Positions 1 to 7,313 of a DNA stretch of 12,057 bases are shown here, one piece after another (within the stretch, counting starts at the first letter, position 1; each line of letters opens with the position of its first letter). The notes beneath the pieces are model-generated. The model was not told the DNA's origin and ran no database searches. It saw only the letters and a program-made list of their open reading frames with translations. Location: assembly GCA_903905665.1 (NCBI GenBank), contig CAIVHJ010000089.1:1-12057 (forward strand), given 5' to 3'. The position numbers and the translations under genes were made by a program. The stretch is from an uncultured Phycisphaerales bacterium (GTDB taxonomy: Bacteria > Planctomycetota > Phycisphaerae > UBA1845 > CAIVHJ01).

Positions 1-263
1 GAGGGCTCAATGGCTTACCGGCATGGGTCAGAACGCTGTCACGAGTCCGACGCTGGGTAGGGGCAAAATTGGTCCTCTATCACGTCCGACTACAATTGCG
101 AAAGGCTGTGAGTTAAATCAATGACGAGAAATCTTGCTCCCCTCCAGGGGAGAGGGGTAATGGGACTAACTACCGGCACCTGCCATCCCTGCGTGAAAGT
201 CGGTAATGGGTGCTCCGTAAAATTATATGCCTCCAGAATGGGATGTCGTGAACGATTTCGTAC
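1..263. other. Non-coding stretch downstream of the GH13 gene
   Basis: I find no convincing gene here. Short open stretches run in from the left edge in the plus frames and stop by about position 124, but they resemble nothing I recognise. The stretch holds two degenerate direct repeats (26-51 and 71-90) that share a TCACG..TCCGAC core, and a G-rich palindromic repeat at 137-165. No T-tracted terminator is visible after the GH13 stop on the minus strand. The GGGGAG hairpin at 137-152 could stall transcription but lacks a U-run. Confidence 0.5.
137..165 (+). repeat. G-rich palindromic repeat, copy 1
   Basis: CTCCCC (137-142) pairs perfectly with GGGGAG (147-152) around a TCCA loop. It is followed by GGAGAGGGGTAATGGGA (149-165, overlapping the stem). 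The same 17 bases recur exactly on the minus strand at 8340-8356, where they also sit beside a CCCTCTCC hairpin. Two exact copies in opposite orientation, both outside genes, indicate a dispersed palindromic element rather than chance. REP-like elements of this G-rich type are widespread in bacterial genomes; the family name is unknown to me. Confidence 0.7.
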
Positions 264-2198
264 TCACCGGATCAGAAGGATTGAGCACGAACGGGGTGGC
301 AGAGAAAAGTGCGGAAGTTGCTGCGGCGGGCCATCCTTAATATCTTGTGTGACAATTGGTTGTGGTCCCGTTTCGCGTTTTCCCCGTGATGGGGAAACAG
401 TCGAGGATGTGCCCTGTTGAAGGAGATCGACTGGGGTGAAATCAAAAATTTGATCGTCCAATTTTCTGGAAAATGAATCGTCGGAAAGGTTGATCAATAC
501 GAGGATGCGGTGCTGGGAGTCCGTTCGGTAGTACGCCAGAATGCGGTGGGGGTTGTCCAAAAAAGCGGGTTCGATTGATCCGGTACTGAGGCAGGAGTAC
601 GTGTTTCGTATGGCGGACAGCCGACGGATCCAATCGAGCATGTCGGGGTTGATGTACTCCTGCGGGTTGTCGTTGGGAACGGCATCCGCCCAGAGCATGG
701 GTTTTCGGTCGTGGGGGTCTCGCGCACCGAACATGCCGAGTTCGGTTCCATAGTAGATGAGCGGAGCGCCGATCGACGTGAACTGAATCGCGAGCGCCAG
801 TTTCGCGCGATCGTATTCCTCGGAGTTGGGTCGTCGGGTTTTGTAATCTCGGCTTGGGGGATCAAAGCCGGGGTTGTTGAATTGGTTGTAGGGTCGATCG
901 GGGTTGACCATCATCGAAGCCAGTCGATCCGTGTCGTGGCTGTCGAGCAGGTTCCACATGGCTTCGGCTCGCGGTTGTCCCAGTGACGATATTGCCTTCT
1001 GACGCCGATTCCAGAATTCCTCGATAGTCGGATCTTTATGCTCGTCGGCGACAAGAGCGAATACGTCGTATGCAAACGGATAATTCGTGGCGACATCCCA
1101 TTCGTCACCGCCAAGCCAGGGCGTCGTGTCCTCCCAAGATTCGCCGACGATCAATGCCTCGGGATTGATCGACTTGACGTGGGTTCGCCAGCGTTTCCAG
1201 AATCCGTGTGGGATGAATTGCGGGGCGTCGAGTCGCCAACCATCCACCCCGTCGGAAGGATCGCCGTCTCCGTTGGGGTCCATCCACCGCCGCGCGATAT
1301 CGAACAGGTATTTTTCGTATGCGGGGTCCATGCCGTCGGCGGTTTTTCGCATGAAGATCAGGTCGCCGTTTTCCCCGAACCAACTTTTCCATCGCAGGGG
1401 CGGGCCCCAGTCGATGATTTCAAACCATGAGGCGTAGGGGGAGTTTCTGCCGTTTTTTCGGACATCGAGCCACGGTTCAAATTTCGGGCCGACGTGGTTG
1501 AACACTCCGTCGATGACGATCTTGATCCCTTTTTGATGGGCTTCGTTCAACAGGCGCAGGAACACCCGGTCGCTGTCGGACCATTGCCAAGTCGAAGGGT
1601 TTGTGACGATTTCACCGGAAAGTTTTGAGCGGCTGTCCTTGACGCCGAGCGAGTCGTCGATGTGGCGATAGTCGCAGGTGTCGTATTTGTGCTCGGTCAG
1701 CGCGACGAAAATCGGGTTCAGATAAATTCCTGTGACGCCCAGGTCGCGGAGATAGGGAAGCGATTGGCGGATGCCTTCGAGGTCACCGCCGTAGCGACGC
1801 ATCGACTGATCATGCGTGAGTTTTCCCCGGCACTGCAAGGCATAAACTTCCTGACGCCAGGATAATTGTATGAACCACCACGCGCCGAATTGGGAGTCGA
1901 GATTTCCGTCCGACCCGTTGAAGGGGGGCAGCGATTCGGTCGGGGCAGGGGTGTCCCAGTCGTGGTTCCATGGGACGGTGTGGGGAGGATCGTTGGTGGT
2001 GTCCCCGTTGCGAAACCGAGTCGGAAAAATCTGGTACCAGACGGCGTGGCAGGACCAGGCGGGTGGACTCGATTCCTGCGCGACGGCGACGGAAGCGAAG
2101 AAGAAAATTACGAATGCAGAATTATGAATGACGAATTTCAAACCGCGGATTAACGCGGCGAGAAGATTGTTCTTCCTTTTTCGTAATTCATAATTCAT
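264..2198 (-). CDS. Secreted GH13 alpha-amylase family enzyme, neopullulanase/cyclomaltodextrinase-like
   Basis: The 644-residue protein carries the complete GH13 catalytic set: region I DGVFNH (230-235), region II GWRLDA with nucleophile D324, region III VGESW with acid/base E353, and region IV SHDTDR with D422 as transition-state stabiliser. The early block VWYQIFPTRFRNGD (53-66) and the late block DPHDRKPMLW (494-503) resemble the neopullulanase/maltogenic amylase branch, which hydrolyses alpha-1,4 and often alpha-1,6 bonds in pullulan, cyclodextrins or starch. Residues 22-39 are hydrophobic and end in VAVA, so a signal peptide cut near A40 and export are predicted. It lies 22 bp after the GH31 gene and is probably co-transcribed. 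The start is uncertain: the ATG at 2198 lies in a heptamer repeat with no clear Shine-Dalgarno sequence, and the next in-frame candidate is a TTG at 2141. Exact substrate cannot be read from sequence. Confidence 0.93.
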   Translation of the reverse strand: MNYELRKRKNNLLAALIRGLKFVIHNSAFVIFFFASVAVAQESSPPAWSCHAVWYQIFPTRFRNGDTTNDPPHTVPWNHDWDTPAPTESLPPFNGSDGNLDSQFGAWWFIQLSWRQEVYALQCRGKLTHDQSMRRYGGDLEGIRQSLPYLRDLGVTGIYLNPIFVALTEHKYDTCDYRHIDDSLGVKDSRSKLSGEIVTNPSTWQWSDSDRVFLRLLNEAHQKGIKIVIDGVFNHVGPKFEPWLDVRKNGRNSPYASWFEIIDWGPPLRWKSWFGENGDLIFMRKTADGMDPAYEKYLFDIARRWMDPNGDGDPSDGVDGWRLDAPQFIPHGFWKRWRTHVKSINPEALIVGESWEDTTPWLGGDEWDVATNYPFAYDVFALVADEHKDPTIEEFWNRRQKAISSLGQPRAEAMWNLLDSHDTDRLASMMVNPDRPYNQFNNPGFDPPSRDYKTRRPNSEEYDRAKLALAIQFTSIGAPLIYYGTELGMFGARDPHDRKPMLWADAVPNDNPQEYINPDMLDWIRRLSAIRNTYSCLSTGSIEPAFLDNPHRILAYYRTDSQHRILVLINLSDDSFSRKLDDQIFDFTPVDLLQQGTSSTVSPSRGKRETGPQPIVTQDIKDGPPQQLPHFSLPPRSCSILLIR

Positions 2199-2209
2199 AA
2201 TTCATAATT
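2106..2209. repeat. Imperfect inverted-repeat element spanning the GH13 start
   Basis: Two 30-bp arms, 2106-2135 and 2180-2209, are reverse complements at 25 of 30 positions by my alignment, separated by 44 bp. The arms are built of AATTCAT/ATTCGTAATT-type units. The right arm lies across the start codon and the gap after the GH31 stop; the left arm is in frame inside the signal-peptide coding region, where it reads FVIHNSAFV. In mRNA the arms could pair and hide the start codon. The layout fits a small palindromic element such as a REP or MITE; no transposase is nearby. Confidence 0.7.
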
Positions 2210-2210
2210 C
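2185..2210. repeat. Heptamer tandem repeat, 3.7 copies of AATTCAT
   Basis: Three exact AATTCAT units (2185-2205) are followed by a partial AATTC. On the minus strand each unit contributes an ATG (2205, 2198, 2191), one in each reading frame. Only the middle ATG opens the GH13 frame; the first reads MNYEL and stops. A variant last unit (TTACGA instead of TTATGA) is what lets the GH13 frame stay open. It forms the right arm of the inverted-repeat element. Confidence 0.8.
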
Positions 2211-2220
2211 GCAATTCTGT

Positions 2221-5025
2221 TTACGGTTCATGTTGGGCGATCACGTCGGTCAGTTGTTTGTCGTTCAGATCGACGACCTGCAGATACAGTCCCCAGCCAA
2301 AGGACATATTGCAGACTTTGACCAATACCGGGTTAACGCCTTTCTTCAGATCGACCTCAAAAACATCCTGCGCCGGTTCGGCGGGGCGACCGACGTTGTT
2401 TTTCCAGACTTCTTTGCCATTGACCCAGACCTTGACGCTGTCGTCGCTGCCGAGTTTGAATTTGACTTTTTGGTCTTTTTCACTGTGCAAATATGTCAAG
2501 GCATAGGCGGCAATGTCCGGTTTATCGGCTACGAGTTTTCGCATATCGACGAATCGCGGATCGCCCTGATCGTTTGGGATGGGCAACTGCCAATCTGTCT
2601 TTTTCCAGTTCAGAGTTTGGTCGCCGACTTTGATCTCTTTGGGGCCTTCGGGAAAGAGCAGATTCACTTCCGGCGGGAAGGCGGTATCAAATTCCGTCTG
2701 TCCCGGCGCATCGAACGGCCCTATCACCCACCAATCCTGGATGAAGCTGTTGTCAACCTGAGCGGTGACTTCGAACTTTCTCGGTGTGTTTTCAGCCTTA
2801 ATCGCCAAAGTCGCTCTGACGCTCATATGATTTTTGTCCAGCTTCAAATTGCTCAATGGACATGTTTCGAGCAAACCAGTGAACGGGGTTAGTGATGCTG
2901 CTCTGTCGTGGTGAGCGATCTCGCGACCTTCGGATTCCAAAGTGCTCGATCCGAGGTCGATTGTTGAATTGCTCAGGTTTGCGATGAGGACGTCGAACGA
3001 TCCTTCCTTCTGAAAGTCGAACCGGCCCCCAGCATAAACGAGGTTTATCGGATGATCACCCGGCAAGACGGTGCCGTCGGGGAGTTTTTGCGAACCCGGG
3101 CGGTGGGTGATCTCGACCGGCGATAAGCCCAGCGATTTGAGTTTTTCCTGATATTGGGGTTGCCAGTCTATTTGAAAGGAAGCACTGCCGGAAACATAAC
3201 CGGTATCCAATTTTCCCAAAGAAATGAACAGCGGCATCTCGTCGAGTTTGCAGACGTAGTTCAGGACGGTGGGGCCGGTGATGGGGCGGTTGTGGAAGTA
3301 GTCGATCCAAGTCCCTTCGGGAATCCAGATTTCCTTGTAACCGATTGTTTTGCCCTGGGCATCAAAACCCGGTTCACCGATAGGCGCCACCAGCAGATCG
3401 TCGCCGAGCATATATTGACGGCGATATTTGTAGGCTTCTTCGACTTTGGGATAGTGCAGGTACATCGGCCGGCACAGAGGCAGACCGGTTTCGCTGGTTT
3501 CCTTGCTGATCTTCACAAGATAGGGGCGAAGCGATTCGCGGAGTTTGATGAATTTTTTGGCGATCGAGCAGTAGGGTTCGTCGTAGTCCCACGGCTGGCG
3601 GAAACCGTGATCGCTGTGGAGTCGCATGATCGGCGAAAAGCAGCCGAATTGCACCCAGCGGGTGTAAAGTTCCGGGTCGATCTTCTTGCCCAAAAATCCG
3701 CCAATGTCATGCGACCAGTAGGCTTGGCCGACGTTGCCGGAAACGGCGGTCAGTTCGGTTTCAAAATCCAATACCGGCCAGACCGATTGAGTATCACCGG
3801 AAAAACCAATCGGATAGCGGTGATCGCCCAATCCGCCCCAGCGGCTATAGATCAGCGTGTCCTTCGGCCCTCTGCGCTGTAGCGTGTAATCATAGACAAG
3901 TTTATTCACCCACCATTGAGCGGTGAGGCCGCCATAATTGGTGGATAAATCGCCATAGTCAATCCACCAGAAATCGGCGCCCTGATCCATGAGTTCGCCG
4001 AGCATGTCGAGATAGGCTTGTGCTTGTTTGCGATCGGAGTAGTCAAACTTGATATTGCCTTTCGTGGCGGGGTTCCAGCCGAGTTTTTCGCAGATGGACT
4101 TATAACGGGATTCCGCGGGAGTGAAGGGGCCGATGGGGTGGATGTTGAGGGGAATTTTGACGCCCTGTTCGTGCATCCATTTGAAGAAGTCTGCATGATC
4201 GGGAAAGTACTTCGGATTCCAGTCGAAACCTTCCCAGCCGTTGAGATGCCAATCGACATCCACGACTTGCACGCTGAGCGGAATTCCTTCGGTTTTGAAG
4301 CGAGTTACAATGTCGCGGAGTTCCTGATCGGAATAGGTCCAATAGCGTGAGTACCACAGGCCAAATGCCCAAGCCGGCAGTGGAGGAATCGCGCCACACA
4401 CAGCACGAAAATCAGCAAACGCTTGTTTGTAATCGTGGCCATAACCGAAAAAAACCCAGTCCTGATATCCTTCGGCGGTTTCACGCTTCTTGAACCAACC
4501 GTCGGGTGTCAGCAGCGCCGATTTGCTGTCGTCAATCACATGCCAACCATTGCGCGAGAGCAACCCCATGCCCATATCCTGTGCTCCGGTGGCTCCGTCC
4601 AGACTGCTGACCGTCCCACCGAGATTTCGATCATCGACCATGCTTGGTTTCCAACCAACCCCAACACCTCCACACATTGTACTCGGCGGCATAAAAATGC
4701 TCAGGCTTTGATCGTCAAAAGCATGTCCCTTGATATAAATAATATTCATTGTGAATTCTGTACCATCCACCACGATATGGGTTTGCTCACCATCTTTAAT
4801 CTCCCTACTGCCCCCGGCTCCGACATTCGGGAATTTCCGATTGATCGCGATGATCGAGGGCAGGTCGATGAACTTTCCGTCGGGGGCGTATTCCATGCGC
4901 ACGCACGTCGGCGAGATGAACTGGAAACGTGCCTTGCCGACTGTGATTTCGGTGGTCGCTCGAGCCGCGAGCGGAGTTAATACGAGAAATCCAAGAATCG
5001 TGCTCAATAGACGTGTGAATCGCAT
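2221..5025 (-). CDS. Secreted GH31 alpha-glucosidase-type glycoside hydrolase with C-terminal beta-sandwich module
   Basis: The 934-residue protein starts with a signal peptide (hydrophobic 9-20, likely cut after ARA near 24). A beta-rich N-terminal GH31 domain covers about 25-190 and the catalytic barrel about 210-530. The nucleophile is predicted as D356 in WWIDYGD and the acid/base as D411 in FSGDTQS. SHDIGGF (438-444) and MRLHSD (467-472) are further GH31 active-site blocks. GH31 enzymes remove alpha-linked glucose, xylose or related sugars from non-reducing ends by a retaining mechanism. After the usual C-terminal beta domains, residues from about 755 to 920 (DWWVIGPFD, then LGSDDSVKVWVNGKEVW) form an extra module like the PA14/jelly-roll domains common in planctomycete hydrolases, possibly for carbohydrate binding. 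The ATG at 5025 follows a strong AAGGAG six bases upstream. It is the first gene of a GH31-GH13 operon. Alpha-xylosidase or alpha-galactosidase activity is not excluded. Confidence 0.92.
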   Translation of the reverse strand: MRFTRLLSTILGFLVLTPLAARATTEITVGKARFQFISPTCVRMEYAPDGKFIDLPSIIAINRKFPNVGAGGSREIKDGEQTHIVVDGTEFTMNIIYIKGHAFDDQSLSIFMPPSTMCGGVGVGWKPSMVDDRNLGGTVSSLDGATGAQDMGMGLLSRNGWHVIDDSKSALLTPDGWFKKRETAEGYQDWVFFGYGHDYKQAFADFRAVCGAIPPLPAWAFGLWYSRYWTYSDQELRDIVTRFKTEGIPLSVQVVDVDWHLNGWEGFDWNPKYFPDHADFFKWMHEQGVKIPLNIHPIGPFTPAESRYKSICEKLGWNPATKGNIKFDYSDRKQAQAYLDMLGELMDQGADFWWIDYGDLSTNYGGLTAQWWVNKLVYDYTLQRRGPKDTLIYSRWGGLGDHRYPIGFSGDTQSVWPVLDFETELTAVSGNVGQAYWSHDIGGFLGKKIDPELYTRWVQFGCFSPIMRLHSDHGFRQPWDYDEPYCSIAKKFIKLRESLRPYLVKISKETSETGLPLCRPMYLHYPKVEEAYKYRRQYMLGDDLLVAPIGEPGFDAQGKTIGYKEIWIPEGTWIDYFHNRPITGPTVLNYVCKLDEMPLFISLGKLDTGYVSGSASFQIDWQPQYQEKLKSLGLSPVEITHRPGSQKLPDGTVLPGDHPINLVYAGGRFDFQKEGSFDVLIANLSNSTIDLGSSTLESEGREIAHHDRAASLTPFTGLLETCPLSNLKLDKNHMSVRATLAIKAENTPRKFEVTAQVDNSFIQDWWVIGPFDAPGQTEFDTAFPPEVNLLFPEGPKEIKVGDQTLNWKKTDWQLPIPNDQGDPRFVDMRKLVADKPDIAAYALTYLHSEKDQKVKFKLGSDDSVKVWVNGKEVWKNNVGRPAEPAQDVFEVDLKKGVNPVLVKVCNMSFGWGLYLQVVDLNDKQLTDVIAQHEP

Positions 5026-5040
5026 GGGTCACTCCTTTGC

Positions 5041-5069
5041 CTCAAACTAATCAATAGAGCAAGTTTGAG
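5041..5069. promoter_or_regulatory. Inverted repeat in the GH31 leader
   Basis: CTCAAACT (5041-5048) and AGTTTGAG (5062-5069) are perfect 8-bp arms with a 13-bp loop. The repeat begins almost at the predicted transcription start of the GH31 promoter and ends two bases from its AAGGAG (5034-5039). It could be an mRNA 5' stem-loop or a second regulator site. Confidence 0.5.
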
Positions 5070-5075
5070 AATCAT

Positions 5076-5103
5076 ATCATATTGACCATGGTCCAGATGT
5101 GAA
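5076..5103 (-). promoter_or_regulatory. Predicted sigma-70-type promoter of the GH31-GH13 operon
   Basis: On the minus strand TTCACA (5103-5098) and TATGAT (5081-5076) each match the consensus at five of six positions, with a 16-bp spacer. A second TATGAT follows directly (5076-5071). The predicted start would fall near 5069, leaving a leader of about 45 bases before the GH31 ATG. Planctomycete promoters are not always of this type, so this stays a sequence-based prediction. Confidence 0.5.
5084..5093. promoter_or_regulatory. Candidate operator palindrome GACCATGGTC
   Basis: The perfect 10-bp palindrome lies wholly inside the spacer between the predicted -35 and -10 boxes of the GH31-GH13 operon. 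That is a classic position for a repressor. No regulator gene is present in the window, so the binding protein is unknown. Confidence 0.4.
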
Positions 5104-5200
5104 AGTCGGGTATCTGTCATGCGTTCAATATCTAAAGGAGGCCCCAAACGAGAATTTGTGGGTGATTTTCGGCTGAAACTGTTTCAATCGTGGCTCCAAC

Positions 5201-5229
5201 TTGACAATTCAAAACACCGACGATAAATA
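5201..5229 (+). promoter_or_regulatory. Possible promoter of the symporter gene
   Basis: A perfect TTGACA (5201-5206) is followed after 17 bp by TAAATA (5224-5229); GATAAA at 5222 is an alternative with a shorter spacer. The -10 match is weak. It would give a leader of roughly 60 bases before the symporter start. Confidence 0.35.
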
Positions 5230-5294
5230 TGTCCAAAATTGGCGCGGCGTACACTTCGATCCGTTCAGTATCTTTCAAGTAAGTGAGAATGATT

Positions 5295-6956
5295 ATGTTA
5301 GGAACTGTATCGCAAGGGCTTTCACAGTTGGCAAATTTGGATTGGGTTTTGATATGCGCTTATGGCGCCGTACTGATGGGGATTGGTTTTTACTTCACCA
5401 GACGAAACAAAGATACAAAAAGTTATTTCTTGGCGGGTCGGCATGCCGGATGGATTACGGTTGGTGCCGCCATGTTTGCAGCCAACATATCGGCTGAGCA
5501 TTTTGTAGGATTAGCAGGTACCGGATACAACAGTGGTTTTGCTGTTGCCCAATATGAATTATTCGCTGCCGTTGCCTGTATGGCCCTGGGATGGATATTT
5601 ATTCCATTCTACATTCGGGCCGGCGTGTTCACGATGCCGGAATTTTTGGAACGCCGCTACAATAGATCATGTCGAACCTATCTGTCTTTGATTTCGCTAA
5701 TATCTTATGTGTTGACCAAGATTTCCGTCACACTGATTGCAGGTTCGGCGTTTTTGTATGTGTTGTTTGGTTGGAATCCTCTTGCGTCCAGCGTCGCGCT
5801 GGTCATTGCGACGGGAATTTATACCGTGGCAGGTGGTTTGTCTGCCGTCATTTACACCGAGCGCATTCAGGCCTTTGTTCTAGTCGGGGGAGCTGTGGTG
5901 TTGACATGTGTCGGCTTGAATCAAGCAGGTGGTCTATCTGCTGTGGTAGCGACTACTCCAATTGATTATTGGTCCATGCTCAAACCAATTAACCATCCCG
6001 AGTTTCCATGGTTGGGAATGATATTCGGATTGCCTATTTTGGGTGTTTGGTATTGGTGTACGGATCAATATATGGTTCAGCGTGCCCTCAGCGCCAAGAA
6101 TATTGATCATGGTCGTGGAGGTACATTGTTAACGGGTTTCTTTAAGATACTGCCCATGTTCATCATGGTGTTTCCGGGCATTATCGCATTAAAATTGCTT
6201 TCGGCTGGAACCGAACCCAATAGAGTTTATCCCGAACTGGTGAAGATTTTACCTGTCGGAGTGAAAGGTTTGATTATCGCGGGTATTTTGGGTGCGATGA
6301 TGTCCTCATTGTCTGCGTGTTTCAATTCGTGCAGCACGTTGTTCACCATGGACATCTACAAACCAAGACGCCCCAATACGTCTGAAACTTCCCTTGTGTG
6401 GATTGGCAGAGTCGCAACGGTCATCATGGTATTATTGGGTTTGGGGTGGGCAACGATTGCTGAGAAGATGGGTGGAACTCAGATATATATTTATCTCCAA
6501 AAGATCCAAGCCTATATTAGTCCGCCGATCGCCGCCGTGTTTTTGTTTGGGGTTCTGAATAAGCGGCTGAATGGGGTTGGCGCTACTGCGTCTCTCTGGA
6601 CGGGCTTTGTGATGGGAATGGGTAGATTGATCCTTGAAGCAGGTCAAGGTATGTGGAAATGGCAATTTGGTGAACCGCTTCAAACATTGATTGGTATGAA
6701 TTTCCTGCATTATGCAATTTTGATGTTCATTGTCTGCTTAGTCGTCTTGTTTATTGGCAGTTACATGACACTGGCGGCGGATGAAAAGAAACTGTATGGT
6801 TTGACGTTCGCTACGACACCGAAGGATGCGAAGGCGGTCAGTATTGCCGAAAGTACTCCTGTTGGTCTGATGACAACCGTAGTCGCCAGTGGATTGCTGA
6901 TTGCAGCCTTGGTTGTCATCTGGACGGTGTTCTATGTCATTATCCCGTTGTGGTAA
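5295..6956 (+). CDS. Sodium:solute symporter, SGLT/SLC5-like sugar transporter
   Basis: This is a polytopic inner-membrane protein with roughly 14 hydrophobic helices. It matches the sodium/glucose cotransporter family along its length: an early AANISAE block followed by GYNSG, then TMPEFLERRYN, YTVAGGLSAVIYTE, WYWCTDQYMVQR, and ILGAMMSSLSACFNS ending in TLFTMDIYK. The paired serines in AMMSSL correspond to the Na2 sodium site of vSGLT, so sodium-driven uptake is likely. The sugar is inferred from the divergent GH13/GH31 operon to be glucose or a small oligosaccharide. I chose the ATG at 5295 (553 residues) because GTGAG lies seven bases upstream. In-frame ATG at 5289 and GTG at 5283 are alternatives that add 2 or 4 residues. 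By eye its base composition is more AT-rich than that of the flanking genes. It ends in a strong terminator and is monocistronic. Confidence 0.93.
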   Translation: MLGTVSQGLSQLANLDWVLICAYGAVLMGIGFYFTRRNKDTKSYFLAGRHAGWITVGAAMFAANISAEHFVGLAGTGYNSGFAVAQYELFAAVACMALGWIFIPFYIRAGVFTMPEFLERRYNRSCRTYLSLISLISYVLTKISVTLIAGSAFLYVLFGWNPLASSVALVIATGIYTVAGGLSAVIYTERIQAFVLVGGAVVLTCVGLNQAGGLSAVVATTPIDYWSMLKPINHPEFPWLGMIFGLPILGVWYWCTDQYMVQRALSAKNIDHGRGGTLLTGFFKILPMFIMVFPGIIALKLLSAGTEPNRVYPELVKILPVGVKGLIIAGILGAMMSSLSACFNSCSTLFTMDIYKPRRPNTSETSLVWIGRVATVIMVLLGLGWATIAEKMGGTQIYIYLQKIQAYISPPIAAVFLFGVLNKRLNGVGATASLWTGFVMGMGRLILEAGQGMWKWQFGEPLQTLIGMNFLHYAILMFIVCLVVLFIGSYMTLAADEKKLYGLTFATTPKDAKAVSIAESTPVGLMTTVVASGLLIAALVVIWTVFYVIIPLW

Positions 6957-7313
6957 AACGGGCGATTGAAAACGGTTCGTGTCATAAATCGTGTTGCAAA
7001 GAAATTGCTCGATATGTTCGATTTAACCCCCCGTGAATGCGGGGGGTTTTTGTTTCCGGGCGCATCGAAAAGGGAGAGCGTCCCGGCTCGGGACTCAATA
7101 GCGTGAAATCAGAGGGGCTGGCGCCGATTGGTGGGTCTGATAACGTTTCGTCCGAGAGACTTACATCCTGTTTCGTGATGCAAGTGCATATCAACGTGAC
7201 TCCATTCCCGGTCGATAAGAATCCTGCATGACGTTGCCCCCGTGGACAGCCTGAGGCTCCTCAGCATGGTGTAAATCCACTTCGCCGGTGCGGGATAGCA
7301 GCAGGAGAATATT
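6957..7313. other. Intergenic region after the symporter gene
   Basis: The region holds the symporter terminator (7025-7051), a small GTCCCG/CGGGAC hairpin with a 3-base loop (7080-7094, no T-run), an imperfect palindrome CTGAGGCTCCTCAG (7251-7264) and the AGGAGA ribosome site (7303-7308) of the next gene. I see no convincing promoter boxes, known riboswitch or protein-coding gene. Confidence 0.6.
7025..7051 (+). terminator. Rho-independent terminator of the symporter gene
   Basis: AACCCCCCG (7025-7033) and CGGGGGGTT (7040-7048) form a perfect 9-bp GC-rich stem around a TGAATG loop. The T-run covers 7047-7051. It lies about 70 bp past the symporter stop and separates it from the PhnD-like gene. 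Confidence 0.93.

Noticed and set aside
121..420. Plus-strand frame of 99 codons near the left end
   Set aside because: It starts inside the G-rich repeat region and overlaps the 3' end of GH13 antisense; no domain or ribosome site.
2185..2210. CRISPR-like or origin-like short repeats
   Set aside because: The units are 7 bp, contiguous and without spacers, so this is a simple tandem repeat.
2230..3882. Long plus-strand reading frames opposite the GH31 gene (2230-2892 and 3154-3882)
   Set aside because: They are antisense to a clearly conserved catalytic protein, show no recognisable domain and have no ribosome site; they arise from the codon bias of the real gene.
5201..5497. Plus-strand frame of 98 codons overlapping the symporter start
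   Set aside because: It overlaps the symporter gene in another frame, whose membrane protein is strongly conserved; no family resemblance.
7178..7189. Palindrome ATGCA-AG-TGCAT upstream of the PhnD-like gene as an operator
   Set aside because: It is short, with no promoter boxes near it, and is easily expected by chance.
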